From contig JBCAML010000012.1 of assembly GCA_038503075.1 (NCBI GenBank), positions 1 through 64,000 of the forward strand: a DNA stretch of 64,000 bases, read 5' to 3'. Within the stretch, counting starts at the first letter, position 1; each line of letters starts with the position of its first letter. The stretch comes from Gyromitra esculenta (taxonomy: Eukaryota; Ascomycota; Pezizomycetes; Pezizales; Discinaceae). The position numbers and the translations under genes are program-made. The notes below the pieces were generated by a model, which was not told the DNA's origin, did not search any database, and was given only the letters and a program-made list of their open reading frames with translations. Shown one piece after another: positions 12,215 to 23,572 of this stretch.

Positions 12215-13112
12215 ATGCAACCGAAGTTATAGCGTGAACAAAACCCTACTCTCACAACCCTCCTAGATAAAAGGAAAATACAAAAGAGACGAAACAAAAT
12301 AACCAGTGAACAAGATAGTTATTGAAGCCGATGATGGTGAAGTTTAGTGTGTGTGATTGGTAGAATACTGCTGGCCGTACTAGTAGCAGTCAACTGGCGC
12401 ATCAAGCACAAACGAGGTAGAGACGAAGGCGCGCACTAAGCAAGGGCGAAGAGTGGCTGTAATCGAGAGTTGCAGCCGAAGAGAGAAGAGGGGGCCCTTG
12501 AGTCTCGCTAGGAGAGGGCAAAGGGTGAAGAGTGTATCATGATGGATGCTTCCCTAAAAGGGCATCATGAGAGGAGGAGAAGTATCATGAAGCGGGGGTG
12601 AAGCCTAAGTGCTAAAGACTTTTGGCCCTGTGTCACCCCGTTGCAACGCAGAAGGAGGAGTTGTTGCTTCAAGCGAGTGAAGTGTAGAGGAGAGGGAGCA
12701 TGCACGGGATCTTTTATGGGCGTCTTTAGCTTATATAGAAATTGATGTGACCTCCATCTACGCAGCGTGCTCATGGATGCTTATACAAGCGAGATGCCGT
12801 TAGCACCCTGCACACGTGTTTAGGTTGCTCGAATATCCGAGGGGGTGAATTTATAAACAAGTAATTTGTATGAAAACTCTACTCGACGAAAATTAAAGTA
12901 TCCAGACGCCAACAGATTTTTGGCAAGGTTGACTCTCTCGGCAACCATGGGTATATGGTCCATACATAATATTTTATGCTCGACATAAGCAAATATCCAC
13001 ATTATTCGATTCATTTGGTCTTTTTTGAGACTTGTTAAACAAGGATTGGTGAGAATACACACAGAAAGCAATGTGCTATATGTGGGTTAGGGTGTTTTGG
13101 CATCCGGATACT
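12215..13112. other. Spacer beside the retrotransposon
   Basis: No supported gene. The 16-base string CACGGGATCTTTTATG occurs here (12703-12718) and also left of the element (6331-6346), outside its target duplication, which may reflect an older repeat into which the retrotransposon inserted. Short ORFs lack family signatures. Confidence 0.4.
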
Positions 13113-15337
13113 TTAATTTGGGTCGAGTATTCCCCCGGCGTCTCGTAGTCTCTGCACAATTTCCAGATGCCCGCCCCAATCCGCCGCTGGCAGCGTTCTT
13201 ATGCCCCAATATCTCGCAGGCGCGTTGACATCGGCTCCTTCCTTCAGCAGTCGGTCCACCACTTCCAGATGCCCATTGCCCGCGGATACCCGAAGAGCCA
13301 TATTAATTTCATTCTGGTCAATGGAACCGGCAGACAATATACTGCTGACTGTGTGATAGTCACCGCACTGGACGGCCCAGATGAAGGAGCTCAATCTATC
13401 CGAGTTTTCCGTTCTCTTGCTACTGGACCTTTGCATCTCAATGTCATTGCTAGGGACTCTTTGGCTTCGATTGAACTTCTCCAATTTTTTGACGAGACGT
13501 ACTGTTGATGACCTGATTATTTTCTGAAGGTGACGGAAGTTCTTCATAATAATAACGCAAATCATCAAAATAACGAATAATGGGACAGCAAAGTAGAAGA
13601 AGGTGTATAGGCTGGGTGGTTCTCTAACAAGTCGACATTCATGCCATAAAGACTCTACAAAAGCGTTAGCTCCTAGCTCTTATTTTACCGGATTAATGTC
13701 GCGGGCTTAGAGAATAAACTCAGGTGGGTCTATACCGAGACAAACAGGAGCGGCAGAAATATAAACTAATAGTTGTATCAGTGGTGGTTATTCAACTAGA
13801 CATGGGACGAGTCAATCAAATATATAAATAATTACCGTGATCCAGGTCAGTCGCCTTATGCTTGCGTTTTGTTGACGTGACCTATATGCTTCGTCAATGG
13901 AAATCAGATTATAAGTCTATCCCAGCAAGCAATAATATTAGTTTTTTTGAAATATTTAATGAAATGAACGGAAAGGATCCACCTTTGTGATAAGGGTCGA
14001 AGTCTCTCCCACCAACCCCTCCGAGATCTCTCTGCCGATGGTCTCTAGCCTTTCTAATGCCTTCTTCAACTGCAGAAACGTGTCTCCAGTTTCACCAGGA
14101 GCATCACTGCTACTACTTAGAGTATCCCGAAACCAAGCCTCATTCCTCTGGTAAGTTTCAAGAAATATCAGACTGTCTATCTGTTGACGGTGAAGTTCCC
14201 GCACGGTTTCCCAAATTTCCGCAGTTTGAAATAGCCTTCGCACGAACTCTTGCCCGACCCCATTGCCTTCGGTTAACATTTCTCTGTTCTTCAACATTTC
14301 AAAATGGTCAGTTGATAGCTAATTGCAAGGAATCAAATATTCATACAATTGTAGTTAACAGGCTTCTGCTACACCTCAGAAACGTATCCCAAGCTTCACA
14401 TATTTCTTGAATCTGGGTGCCGATATAAATACCCGGGGCTCTCTGCACAGTTTCCAAGTGGCTACTAGTACCAATGCCCACTACAAAGGTTTCAAGTTGG
14501 GTCGTGCCAGACGAGATACGCTGGAGAAACTGATATTTTACTTTGCGAAGGTCGAATATTGTATCGTCCCTAAATATATATACGTATCAGAAATACTAAC
14601 CACCGAATATGACGAAATTAGATGCTGTAAACCCATACTTAGGATCACGGCGTCTAAAAATGATTTTCCCATCCTCCCCCTCGACTCGACTAGGTGCCTC
14701 GAGTCCGGAGTACATATCCACCCTAGAGCTATAGGTCTGCATTGCTCTTGCGCGTTCTAACCTTTGTAGATGCGGTTCGGGACTAGCATGGTTGGGTACG
14801 GATAAGTACTCGAAGTTAGCTACCATGAAATATTCACCTATACAAGGAGTGTGTTATTTTAGTAACATCCCACCAGCTGTCCCGTGCCTCATGTTCCTGT
14901 CGAGGACTTACCACAAGAGCCCAACTGATGCGTGCAGCTGCGGCAGCTGCACGAAAGCTGAGTCACGCCCTTGCTAACAGAAATTCCATCGGCCACCCCT
15001 AAAAGGTAACTACCAAAGTTGTTAAAGCTGGAGTAGAACTCAGTGCAAATGGAACGGAGGAGCGTAATTTCGGTCTTCCTTGAATAACTGTTCCATTCGA
15101 TATCAGTTTGTGGCATAACAAAAGCACCGTCCAGCTGCATGGTTGGGCTTACGAAAACAATCTCGAGCCCTCAGCGCTCTGAGAAAATGACCAAGCTATG
15201 TTAGCGGATTTGACTATTGGATCGAGACACCAACTTACACGAGGAATAGTATTTTTCTTGAGATAGTCTGTCACAGACTTCGACGTGTGGAGCTGCTGGC
15301 AGCTGTCGTCTATCACCTTTACGAAATCGTAGTCCAT
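13113..15337 (-). CDS. Coiled-coil, single-span membrane protein with C-terminal ankyrin repeats
   Basis: Six exons (15337-15241, 15169-14912, 14837-14601, 14540-14360, 14283-13983, 13676-13113) join in phase to about 545 residues without a stop. The first third is soluble and unrecognised (VFVSPTMQLDGAFVMPQTD, later SRVDMYSGLEAPSRVEGEDG). Residues about 250-355 are helical and charged, coiled-coil-like (EIWETVRELHRQQIDSLIFL). Residues about 380-405 form one hydrophobic span (YTFFYFAVPLFVILMICVII) followed by basic residues, which suggests a cytosolic C-terminus. That part carries two to three ankyrin repeats (GNGHLEVVDRLLKEGADVNA, GGHLEIVQRLRDAGG). The function is unknown; a membrane-tethered scaffold or sensor is inference. 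Intron 1 uses a weaker donor (GTGTAA) and a GAG acceptor, so the first junction is the least certain. No homologous membrane-ankyrin family is known to me. Confidence 0.65.
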
Positions 15338-15615
15338 CGCAATAAATTAGAAAGGGCTGAGAAAGTAGGGAGTTTGATGGATTGGGTTGGCAATGACACT
15401 CAAATATTAGGCAAAGCTACCTATTTGTGTGGAAATCGCATCCCTCCTTATCGAACAAGTACCACATAAAGATGCCAGCGCTTTTGCACCCTCCATCGGC
15501 AGTCCCCGTAATATTTTTAGTGGATGGTTTTTCTCTCCCACCAAAAATAGAGAGCCTATCTTAATCGGGGCAGCTTCTGCTCAGGTAATGCATGGAGATT
15601 ACATAAACTCTGTGG

Positions 15616-15839
15616 TACTCGTGATGCAATCGAGTATTCAATGACACAAGGGTTTGAACCAATCAAAATATGGGGCGAATATGGTGAGAAGCGGCATAGA
15701 CGCTTCGGAAACTTCCATAAATGGCTTGATCAACGAAGTGGCGGTGCTATACATCACCACCTCGAGTCTTGCTCCCCCAATAGGGCGTCCCCTTCATTAG
15801 AATCCCTGGATCATTGAATACCCGATTGCATCACGAGTA
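15616..15839. mobile_element. MITE K (224 bp)
   Basis: Inverted termini of about 36 bp: TACTCGTGATGCAATCG at the left and its near-perfect complement at the right, ending CGAGTA. No coding capacity. Confidence 0.8.
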
Positions 15840-15849
15840 CAACTTCTAG

Positions 15850-15987
15850 TACTCGGATACATCATGAAGAACCTAAAAACAAACGTATTAGGTTGACCAA
15901 TCAGGAAGTCGATATAGCTAGATCCAGCCAACCAGAAACCCCGACCTAGAACATGCATTTTCAGGTTCTTCATGTAGTATCCGAGTA
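15850..15987. mobile_element. MITE A, copy at 15.9 kb (138 bp)
   Basis: Inverted termini TACTCGGATACATCATGAAG... and ...CTTCATGTAGTATCCGAGTA. Two further copies occur at 52.4-52.9 kb, one of them split by later insertions. Its right TA is shared with the next element. Confidence 0.9.
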
Positions 15988-16112
15988 CTCGTATTCTCAT
16001 GACGTTTTTAAAACGGGCTACCTCTGCATGCCATATAAAATAAGTAGGTTCAGGGCAGTTTGTATGGTATGCGGACCTGGCCCATTTTAAAAATGTCATG
16101 AGAATACGAGTA
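15986..16112. mobile_element. MITE C, copy 1 (127 bp)
   Basis: About 33-bp inverted termini starting TACTCGTATTCTCATGAC with two mismatches. A second copy of identical length lies at 16683-16809. It overlaps elements A and H by a TA at each side. Confidence 0.9.
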
Positions 16113-16247
16113 GAATTATTGTAGAAAAACAAGGATACCTAAGCGAACGCCCAAGCAGCTAATACCGCAGCCAAAATCTTTCCGATGAACCCGGAAGGCC
16201 AATAAAAGCTTTGGATTCTGAGTTGTCACAATTCTACAATAATTCTA
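16111..16247. mobile_element. Possible MITE H (137 bp)
   Basis: Perfect 16-bp inverted termini TAGAATTATTGTAGAA / TTCTACAATAATTCTA. It abuts MITE C copy 1 at a shared TA. The termini are shorter than in the neighbours and do not carry TACTCG. Confidence 0.55.
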
Positions 16248-16464
16248 CCGGAGGTTGTAGAGTACCGTTTAAAATTACAATTTATACCAGCATGTAGATT
16301 TTGATTTGGTAAGCTTGTGATGTAGAGTAGGACACGACTGTGCGCATGTAAAAATCACTGAGGGTTTCATCGGAATCTCCAAGGTTGCACTGATATTCGA
16401 ATCCAATGACCAAGATGTTCATTAATACTTGGTAGGCTAGATTTAGGTACCATGCTGTCCCCAC

Positions 16465-16612
16465 TACTCGGGGCAGGCAATAAGTACCCGGAAATGCAAG
16501 CTGCTGGAGGGGTTTAGTTGATTCGATGATTAAGTAAAATCTTGTGGTTTGGTTGGTCAGAATAGTGTTCATACAGCTTGCTTTTCCGGGTACTTTTTGC
16601 CTGCCTCGAGTA
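16465..16612. mobile_element. MITE G (148 bp)
   Basis: About 39-bp inverted termini beginning TACTCGGGGCAGGCAA and ending TTGCCTGCCTCGAGTA, with a few mismatches. Non-coding centre. Confidence 0.85.
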
Positions 16613-16898
16613 CCGTATAATCTCGAAAATAACGAAATGGCCTGGGCTGAGGCAACAGGAGGATATCATGTCCTCAATACTCTACTGGTATTCTCATGAC
16701 ATTTTTAAAATGGGCTAGGTCTGCATACCACACAAACCGCTCCGAACCTACCTCTTTCATATGGGATGCAAAGGTAGCCCGTTTTAAAAACGTCATGAGA
16801 ATACGAGTAGTCAGACGAGGCAAAGTTCGGCTATATTTCAGCCAGTCAACTACCGTATAACCTCGAAACTAAATAAATGGCCCGAGCTGAGACAACAC
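16611..16898. repeat. 46-bp direct repeat between MITEs (16611-16656 and 16853-16898)
   Basis: Both copies start ACCGTATAA and share CTCGAAA, AAATGGCC and GCTGA blocks up to CAACA. Each copy is followed shortly by a MITE (C copy 2 and D). A local tandem duplication of the target region, or a shared hidden element, would explain it. Confidence 0.6.
16683..16809. mobile_element. MITE C, copy 2 (127 bp)
   Basis: Same length and termini as the copy at 15986-16112; the left end reads TACTGG instead of TACTCG, the right end CGAGTA. The internal sequence has drifted more than the termini. Confidence 0.88.
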
Positions 16899-16899
16899 G

Positions 16900-17049
16900 T
16901 ACTCGTTCCCGGTCATATGAACCGGAAAACAGGGAAGTGTGGCTTTGTATGCTATAGAAGTGGCTTCGTATAACATGTAGCCTGAGAATGGTGTTGTGGC
17001 ATATGGTTGCATCTCCCTATTTTCTGGTTCATATGACCGGGAGCGAGTA
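16900..17049. mobile_element. MITE D (150 bp)
   Basis: About 36-bp inverted termini TACTCGTTCCCGGTCATATG / CATATGACCGGGAGCGAGTA. Internally it carries a core resembling GTGTGGCTTTGTATGC that recurs in elements F, J and I. Confidence 0.88.
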
Positions 17050-17051
17050 AG

Positions 17052-17168
17052 TACTCGTAAATGACTGACGTTTGTGCACCGGGCTGGGCCCGTGCCCCAT
17101 ACACTTTTTGCAGTTTTGTATGGTATGCAGTGCCAGCCCGGTGCACAAGCGTCAGTCAATTACGAGTA
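17052..17168. mobile_element. MITE E (117 bp)
   Basis: About 36-bp inverted termini beginning TACTCGTAAATGACTGACG and ending CGTCAGTCAATTACGAGTA. Directly follows MITE D with two bases between. Confidence 0.88.
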
Positions 17169-17401
17169 CTGTAACTCCACTTCTGAGTGGTAAATTCTTA
17201 CGTGATCTAGAGTTTGCTGACCAATAGACGTTGTCTCTTGAGACACTCAGCCTTGGCTACCTAGTTAATACCTATCGAATTGCAAGGTATCCGAGGAGTC
17301 GACGTTGGTTTAGTGGGTTAGGGTTGTAACCACGTCGCATGGTAACCCCGCCATCTGAAATAGTTGATTGAATTTTTCAATAGTCCCAAGCAATAATAAT
17401 A

Positions 17402-18559
17402 ATGCATATCCATAGCCTTTTCATATATCCTCTCAAATCAGTGCGGCCTATCGCCCTTGATTCGACCCGTGTCCATTCCCTTGGACCACTCTACGACCGG
17501 GTCTTTCTGCTCCAGCAAGAGCTTCCCCCCTCCGAGTCCCAAGATGAACCCTCCTACCAGAACATGCACCTCTCCGATTTCCCACAGCTCTGTTTATTCA
17601 TCCCAGAGCTTCTTTCGTCGGGCTCCGAGCTCTTAATTCGCTACAGCCCACCGCTGCTGGAAGAGTCCCGAGAGATCGTAATCCCTCTTGCGCCTGAAAC
17701 CGGCAGCCTAGTGCGGAGAGAGGTGGTGATGCACAAGTCCGCATGCTCGGGTTATGACATGGGCGGCTCCTATGCCGCGTTCTTCACCGCCTGTCTAGGG
17801 TTTACTGCACGGCTCGTCTATCTCGGTCCTTCGCGACGCCTAATACTTGGTAGTGTCGTCCCGGAGACTAGCGCTATTTCTCGGTCGGAGGTTTCTCTGA
17901 AAGCCGAAATATCATTCGCCGACTGCGCGCCGCTACTCATAACCACCCAGGTTTCGGTTAACGCACTTTCGGCAAGAATGGCCGGGGATGAGGAGATGGA
18001 CGTCACGAAGTTTCGTCCGAACATCGTACTCGCTACCGACGAGGATGACAAGCTAGAGCCCTGGGAAGAGGATTTTTGGGGAGAGATTGAGATCTCTGGC
18101 CATCCGGTGATCCTCACCGCGAATTGCTCGCGATGCAGAAGTATCAATGTATGCTGGAATATTCACTCTCGTTAATGATCTCGTACATCGAATAACCGCT
18201 CCTCTGCAGATTGACTATGCAACGGGTGCTCAAGTTGCACCTAATCGGCAACCACTCAAATTGCTGATGAGAGATCGCCGTGTTGACTCCGGGATGAAGT
18301 ATAGTCCTGTGTTTGGTCGATATGGAATTCTCCCAGGTAGTGGCCTCTCCTAAATACATGAAATCCACTGATAGCAAATAGATGCAAGTGAAAATGGTGT
18401 GGTCATCAGCGTTGGCGATAAGGTTACTGTTTCCAAGCGGAACAAAGAGAGGACTGTATTCTGTAAGTTTTTTTTCGCTAGGGCGATATCATGAGCGATA
18501 GATTGATAGATGTTTCTATAGATTGGCCGGGGCTCTCGACAGGAACCAAAACAGCGTGA
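17402..18559 (+). CDS. MOSC-domain protein (molybdenum cofactor sulfurase/mARC type)
   Basis: Four exons (17402-18148, 18210-18336, 18382-18462, 18522-18559) give 330 residues. The N-terminus matches the MOSC N-terminal beta-barrel (IHSLFIYPLKSVRPIAL). The MOSC core follows: FADCAPLLITTQVSVNAL, KFRPNIVL, PWEEDFWGEIEI, the cysteine motif CSRCRSINIDYATG, and the C-terminal run RRVDSGMKYSPVFGRYG and VFYWPGL. MOSC proteins bind the molybdenum cofactor through the conserved cysteine and carry out sulfur transfer or N-oxide/N-hydroxyl reduction. The exact substrate here is unknown. All introns have GT-AG ends and the phases agree, so the gene looks functional. Its start directly follows an (AAT)n stretch and is the first ATG of the conserved fold. 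It lies just right of the MITE cluster. Confidence 0.9.
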
Positions 18560-19893
18560 TGGTCTGAAGGTCTAGCAGTTTTCATCACAGAGTTTAAAGA
18601 TATCCATTTCCTTGAGCAGACATGACATGCCAGCGATTCAATGCCTAGATCAAAGACTTTCTGCGAATTTAAAGAATTTAGCGGGAAAGATTCAGCGTTT
18701 CGTGACTCCCAAGACTCCTATCAAAGAAACCAGGCCAGCAAGAGCAAACAACGCTGAATTTCAGGCTTCCTTAACTCTGCAGAACCAAGATATGAGTGTA
18801 GCTGGATGATGTTAGGATGCGGCTGCATGGCTTGGAGTATGGTGGTGGATACATGCCATAAAGTTGGCAGATGACCAAGTACGTCTATGCGATTTGCACG
18901 TGCCTAGGGAAGAAACACCAATGCTCTTAGACGCCGTACGTAACCATGCCAAGGGGCAGGCACTACTACATGTGCCACCATCAATCAGCTCATCCCAGAT
19001 TAGATCCCAGACCTTAACCATGGCAATTCACGAGTGATGGTTTATGAAACTCGTGGGAAGCAAACCACATGCGCGAGTTCATCCAAAAAAACTACTACAC
19101 AGCCCCAACCTCTTGACTTGGACAAACCAAGGTGCAGATCGTGCCCAGTCCCCGCTTTTAAGTAAGTAAGTAAGCAAGTAAATTTCATTTACGCATCCAG
19201 CCCTTGGGCTATGGCGATCGCACTATCTAGCAAAACAAAACAAAACAAAACAAATACCAAAAATCCCATCAACTCCTGCCTCCACTCTGCCTAATACATA
19301 TAAATCAACGAACAAAACATAACTAACAATCTAACTCTCTCGCTCCAAACCTAACCTAATTCTTACAATTTCCTTTACTTCTCCAAATCCCCATACCCCC
19401 ACTCAAGCTCTCTCGCCTCTTCTTTTCTTTCCTCTCTCTCGCATCTCCGATTCTCTTTGAATTCTTTCCAAATCTTCACACCATGCTCCATGCCACAATC
19501 CCTGCTTTTCAGCTAGCTTCGAGTCCTACAGTTCTTACAAAGTCTGTCCCGGCAGCTTTCCAAGATGAAAGCGTTAAAGCCATCTTATTTCTTATGGTAA
19601 GATTACCCCATAATATCTAACTAATAGTTAATTATATGCGCCCATACGCGGATTTTGGATTTAGCACAACTTCTCATGAATACCCATTCAAACCAAGAAA
19701 TCTTAATCTCGGAATGTTTTCCCACAACCACCACCACTACGTATACATGTAGCCATCAGAGTTGAAAACCATATTGATAATTCGCCATAAATACGCATCA
19801 TTGTATATCACTCGCTCGGTAACAAGCGCGCAAAAGACCAAGTTGGGCCGCAAGGGTCCCAGTAAGTGGCTTCCTGTGCCCCGTCTGCAAAGC
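18560..19893. other. Intergenic region with simple repeats
   Basis: Holds a TAAG-type microsatellite (19160-19182), an AAAAC repeat (19232-19252) and a pyrimidine-rich tract (19370-19480). A short ORF from the ATG at 19483 runs to a GTAAGA donor near 19597, but no downstream exon follows convincingly. No gene is supported. Confidence 0.4.
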
Positions 19894-21704
19894 CTAGGGT
19901 GAAAGGCCCGAGTGTTCCCTCAAGACCCGACCGAGCCCCTCCCGCTGCTTCGAGGACTTGAACGAAAAGCTTTCTGCCATCTCATCAAGCTGCTCAAAAC
20001 TCATACCCTCAAAATATCTCGCAAACTCCATAGAGAGGGTCTCGCTGAGGAAACACTCCTTCACGAGCCGCGACACGTGCCGTTTTACATTCCACGTATC
20101 TGGATATTTCTTCTCAGCTTCGGGCGAGTTTTTCTCGATCCATGCAACCAACGGCTATTACCGAATGTGCGTTAGTTCACTTGATGGGCTGATAAAGATT
20201 CTGAATGGACCCTACCTTGAAGATCTGGTCAATCTCTTCTGAGGGATAGTAACCCCAAGCATCGACCTGCAGCCTTTTCTTCTTCTCCAAGAATGGTTTC
20301 AAATTCTTGATCCACGGGCTTTCCGGCGATGTATACACCATGCCTACACCACCAAATTAGTACTTCAATCACCTAAAGGAACTAGCGATCCACGCAAAAT
20401 ACCTTGCATTCCGATATCTTTGTAGAGCCAGATGCTCCACGACACTTTATACTTATCATAGATACGCAACTGTTGTCCAAGCAAATTAAACCTTTCCTGG
20501 TTGATCTCTTCAGAATTCACCCCATCAGATGAATAGACCGGCCCAAACTCCCCATTCCAGATCGGGACACTACGTTCGTGCATGAACTCAGCCTTACGGA
20601 GGAATTGTTTCTCGAGTTTTTCATTTTGGTCTGGTGTACCTTTGTAGCGTTCGCCGACCGGGAATCCCATCATCTATCACAGTTGTTAGCCGCGATGGGA
20701 TACGTTTTGTTAGCTAGCGAGACTGCTTACCGCGTAATCGTGAAGGGCGTATACGCAGTTAGGCAGCGTATGTGTGAAAGCTTTAAAGTCAATCGCGAAG
20801 GTGTTCCCATCCAGCCAGAGGATATGGTTCGGATCCACCGCACGAATCGCTTTTTCCACGCGATCGTAGAACGCAGGAAGGCGGGTATGCTCTAAAGTTG
20901 CAATTAGCCGTTAGTCTTTTAGAGCTCCGGGCGAGACATACTTGGATCGCATGGCTCGTTTAAAGGGTTATATCCTGCGATACAGGTGTAATCTTTGTAG
21001 TGTTCTGCCAGCTGCTCCCAAAGCCAGATAACACGATCCTGGAAATCTTTGTATTCCCAAAAATATGCAGAGTTGGTGTTGTTATCCGAGTGCCTGGTCC
21101 AAGTCAGCTCTTGATTTAATACCGCGACCAGAAGATAGGTGAGTTATATACCAATCCGGATTCTGGCCACCGGGAACGGCGTGTAAGTCAAGGATTGTGT
21201 AAATTCCGTGTTTCGCACACTAAAATACCCATGAGCTACGGCAGTTTCGACTACATGTTAGGTTATAGACATACCAAATCAATCACTCGATCAAGATGTT
21301 TGAAACCCTCTTTCTTCAACACCCGAGGGTTCATATCGTCTTCAAAGTGGTGATAGTTAAAAGGGATTCTCAAACAGTTCATCCCTACAGAGGCAAAGAA
21401 CTTTGCATCGTCTTCCGTGAAAAAGTACCCGAGCCACTTGTCGAAGAAATATTCGTACTTTTCTCTTCCGAGAACCTCAAGCATCGCTGCTCTGTGCTGG
21501 TTTTCATGGCCTGGGTAGCCGGTGATGAAGTTCTCCATGCTATGAACGTTGAATATCAGCAATTGAACTTCAACCAATGACAATGGACAAAACTTACTTC
21601 ATCCAACCACCCAATCCAGCTCCGCGTAATATGGTGTCTTTCCCATCTCCATCTATCACTCTGTCACCGTCCACTTTCAGAAATGTATATTTGAGAGCCG
21701 TCAT
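19894..21704 (-). CDS. GH5 family glucanase (exo-1,3-beta-glucosidase-like, cytosolic type)
   Basis: Eight exons joined by seven GT-AG introns give about 470 residues. Markers: [20 protein letters not shown] at the start, [30 protein letters not shown], the acid/base glutamate in [11 protein letters not shown] and the nucleophile glutamate in [10 protein letters not shown] helical C-terminal extension ends at 19894. The protein begins [14 protein letters not shown] with no signal peptide, like the fungal group around yeast YBR056W, so an intracellular beta-glucosidase role fits better than wall digestion. The start at 21704 is the first ATG upstream of conserved sequence, with a TATA box 60 bp further upstream. 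No inactivating change is visible. Confidence 0.9.
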
Positions 21705-21763
21705 TGTCTTTTTTCGTGGCAGCGAGTCCCTATCTTGCGTAGCTTCCTCGTAAATCAGCAGCG

Positions 21764-21773
21764 CTTATATAGT
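21764..21773 (-). promoter_or_regulatory. TATA box of the GH5 gene
   Basis: The minus strand reads ACTATATAAG about 60 bp upstream of the ATG at 21704, a plausible core promoter. Confidence 0.5.
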
Positions 21774-23413
21774 CGGCAGGATACGTTTCTGAGGGAACTC
21801 AAGTATTATTAAAGTACTCATGACCGACGAGATGTACTTGATCAACACATCTCCGACGCTCCCCGACAACGCGGGGCAATAGAAGCATTTCATGAGCCGC
21901 ATTCAGGCTAAACGCAACGGGGACTTTCTCTCCACACCGCCCCTCACAGACTAGTGTTCGATTCCAGAAGAATAGCCCAATTGTTTCTCTTCATACCAGG
22001 GTCGCTATTCAGGCCTAGGCCTGTTCCCGGTGTTTCGTTCGCGTAGCGAGAATTTGTAGTCTATTTTCCCCCTAACCGACACCCGTGAAGGTGGCAAAGA
22101 GTAGCTATCAAGGGATCCAGAGCGGCTGTTTCATCGGCCCGCTATCCCCGCAGCAACCCCACTCGTATCTACCCGTATCTTATTGTGAGCACCCTGGTTA
22201 TAACCTCTCCAGCAGTTACTTGTTACTCCTAGCCCAAGTCGGTGTTGTGGCCGAGTCAAAATATCAACTACATATACAGTCGTACCTTGTTATAAGGGAC
22301 ATGCATAATTCGTGGGAATTCGTTCGTGATAGCAAATTTTAGGTGATGTCAGGAACTCAAGGTTGCGCCCGATTTCCGTCCGTTACTACAAATTTCCATT
22401 ATATCGGGGTTCCTTATGTTAAGGTCCGACTGTATACATACTAGTAGGGTGGAATACCCTCGCGTCGCTTATCCTAGGGTCACGTAGACTTGTAGAGACT
22501 TTTGAACACCTTAGCGAGTGAGATATAAAACTCTGGGCACATCCAACAAATGGAGAGACCACCAGCAAAGCGGGGATAGCGTGAGCGTTTCATACGGCAA
22601 CCTGTTATTCTGACCGCACCAATCACGATGGAGGGTCGAGCACAGGGGCAGTCTTGGCTTGCGACCCCTGCAGCAAAAGAATTAGGCTTAGTCTCGGGAG
22701 GAAGGAAGCATCCACTCAGGCATCATTTGGGAATCATAGAGATCACGGAATATCACTCGATGCTCACAATCTCGCAGCCGCCGCCGTTGATTCATTAGGT
22801 ACATTCAACCCGTAGGTTATGGTACTCTCAAAAGGTCCAAAAACACTAAAAACTAAAAACAAAACCTCCTCAACTATGATATCCCAGCTCTCAACTTCCT
22901 TCCATAAAACATAAAAAATCAACACTTTTCCTTCATTGGGTTTTCACTTTTGACCAGTGCCTTTCCTGCAATCTCGCAGTTGCAATCTAGTGTAAATCAT
23001 AACTCAAACAATAGTCTACCGTTTCAGCCAGGCGCTTGATAGAATTCAAGATTCGGGTGGCGGCATAGCAGGGTTTTGGCTCTATTGTTCAATTTCACAG
23101 TCCCTTCCAACTATACCACAGTAAATACTACCCCTTATCCGTGCACCCCCAAGTCACGGTCGGCACTCGACTATAGAAACAATACTGGATTAAAAAGAAA
23201 GAGCTAAAAGAGAGATTATATTTGATACACTTTTTGCACTATCAAAGCACGTTCCCCTCAAGAACACTATATTGAACAAGATCCCTCACAAGCACCCACA
23301 AAATAGAAAATACTGAATAGGAGGCAAAAGCATAAGATAGCCAAATCCCGGTTTAAACAAAAAAAAAACAGTGCCCTTTATTTTACTGCTGTAGATATCT
23401 AGTTTACCAGGAA
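21774..23413. other. Intergenic region with one pogo-type MITE
   Basis: Besides the element at 22277-22432 I see no gene. The stretch 22840-23360 is AT-rich with poly-A runs and may include the 3' flank of the CFEM gene. Confidence 0.4.
22277..22432. mobile_element. pogo/Fot1-like MITE (156 bp)
   Basis: Inverted termini CAGTCGTACCTTGTTATAAG and CAGTCGGACCTTAACATAAG (read inward) flanked by TA on both sides. CAGT-type ends with a TA duplication are typical of Tc1/mariner-pogo elements. No transposase remains inside. Confidence 0.75.
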
Positions 23414-23572
23414 TTAGCATGTCCGACACAAAAAATGGGGTGGACTAGTGTGCATACCACTATACAAATCTCTGAAATACCACAGTGAGAATGTGGATAC
23501 CAGCAATCCCAAAGACAGCTCGGATACTGCAGTTCTGTTAGTCCTTGAACCCAACTACCATGGAACTATAGC

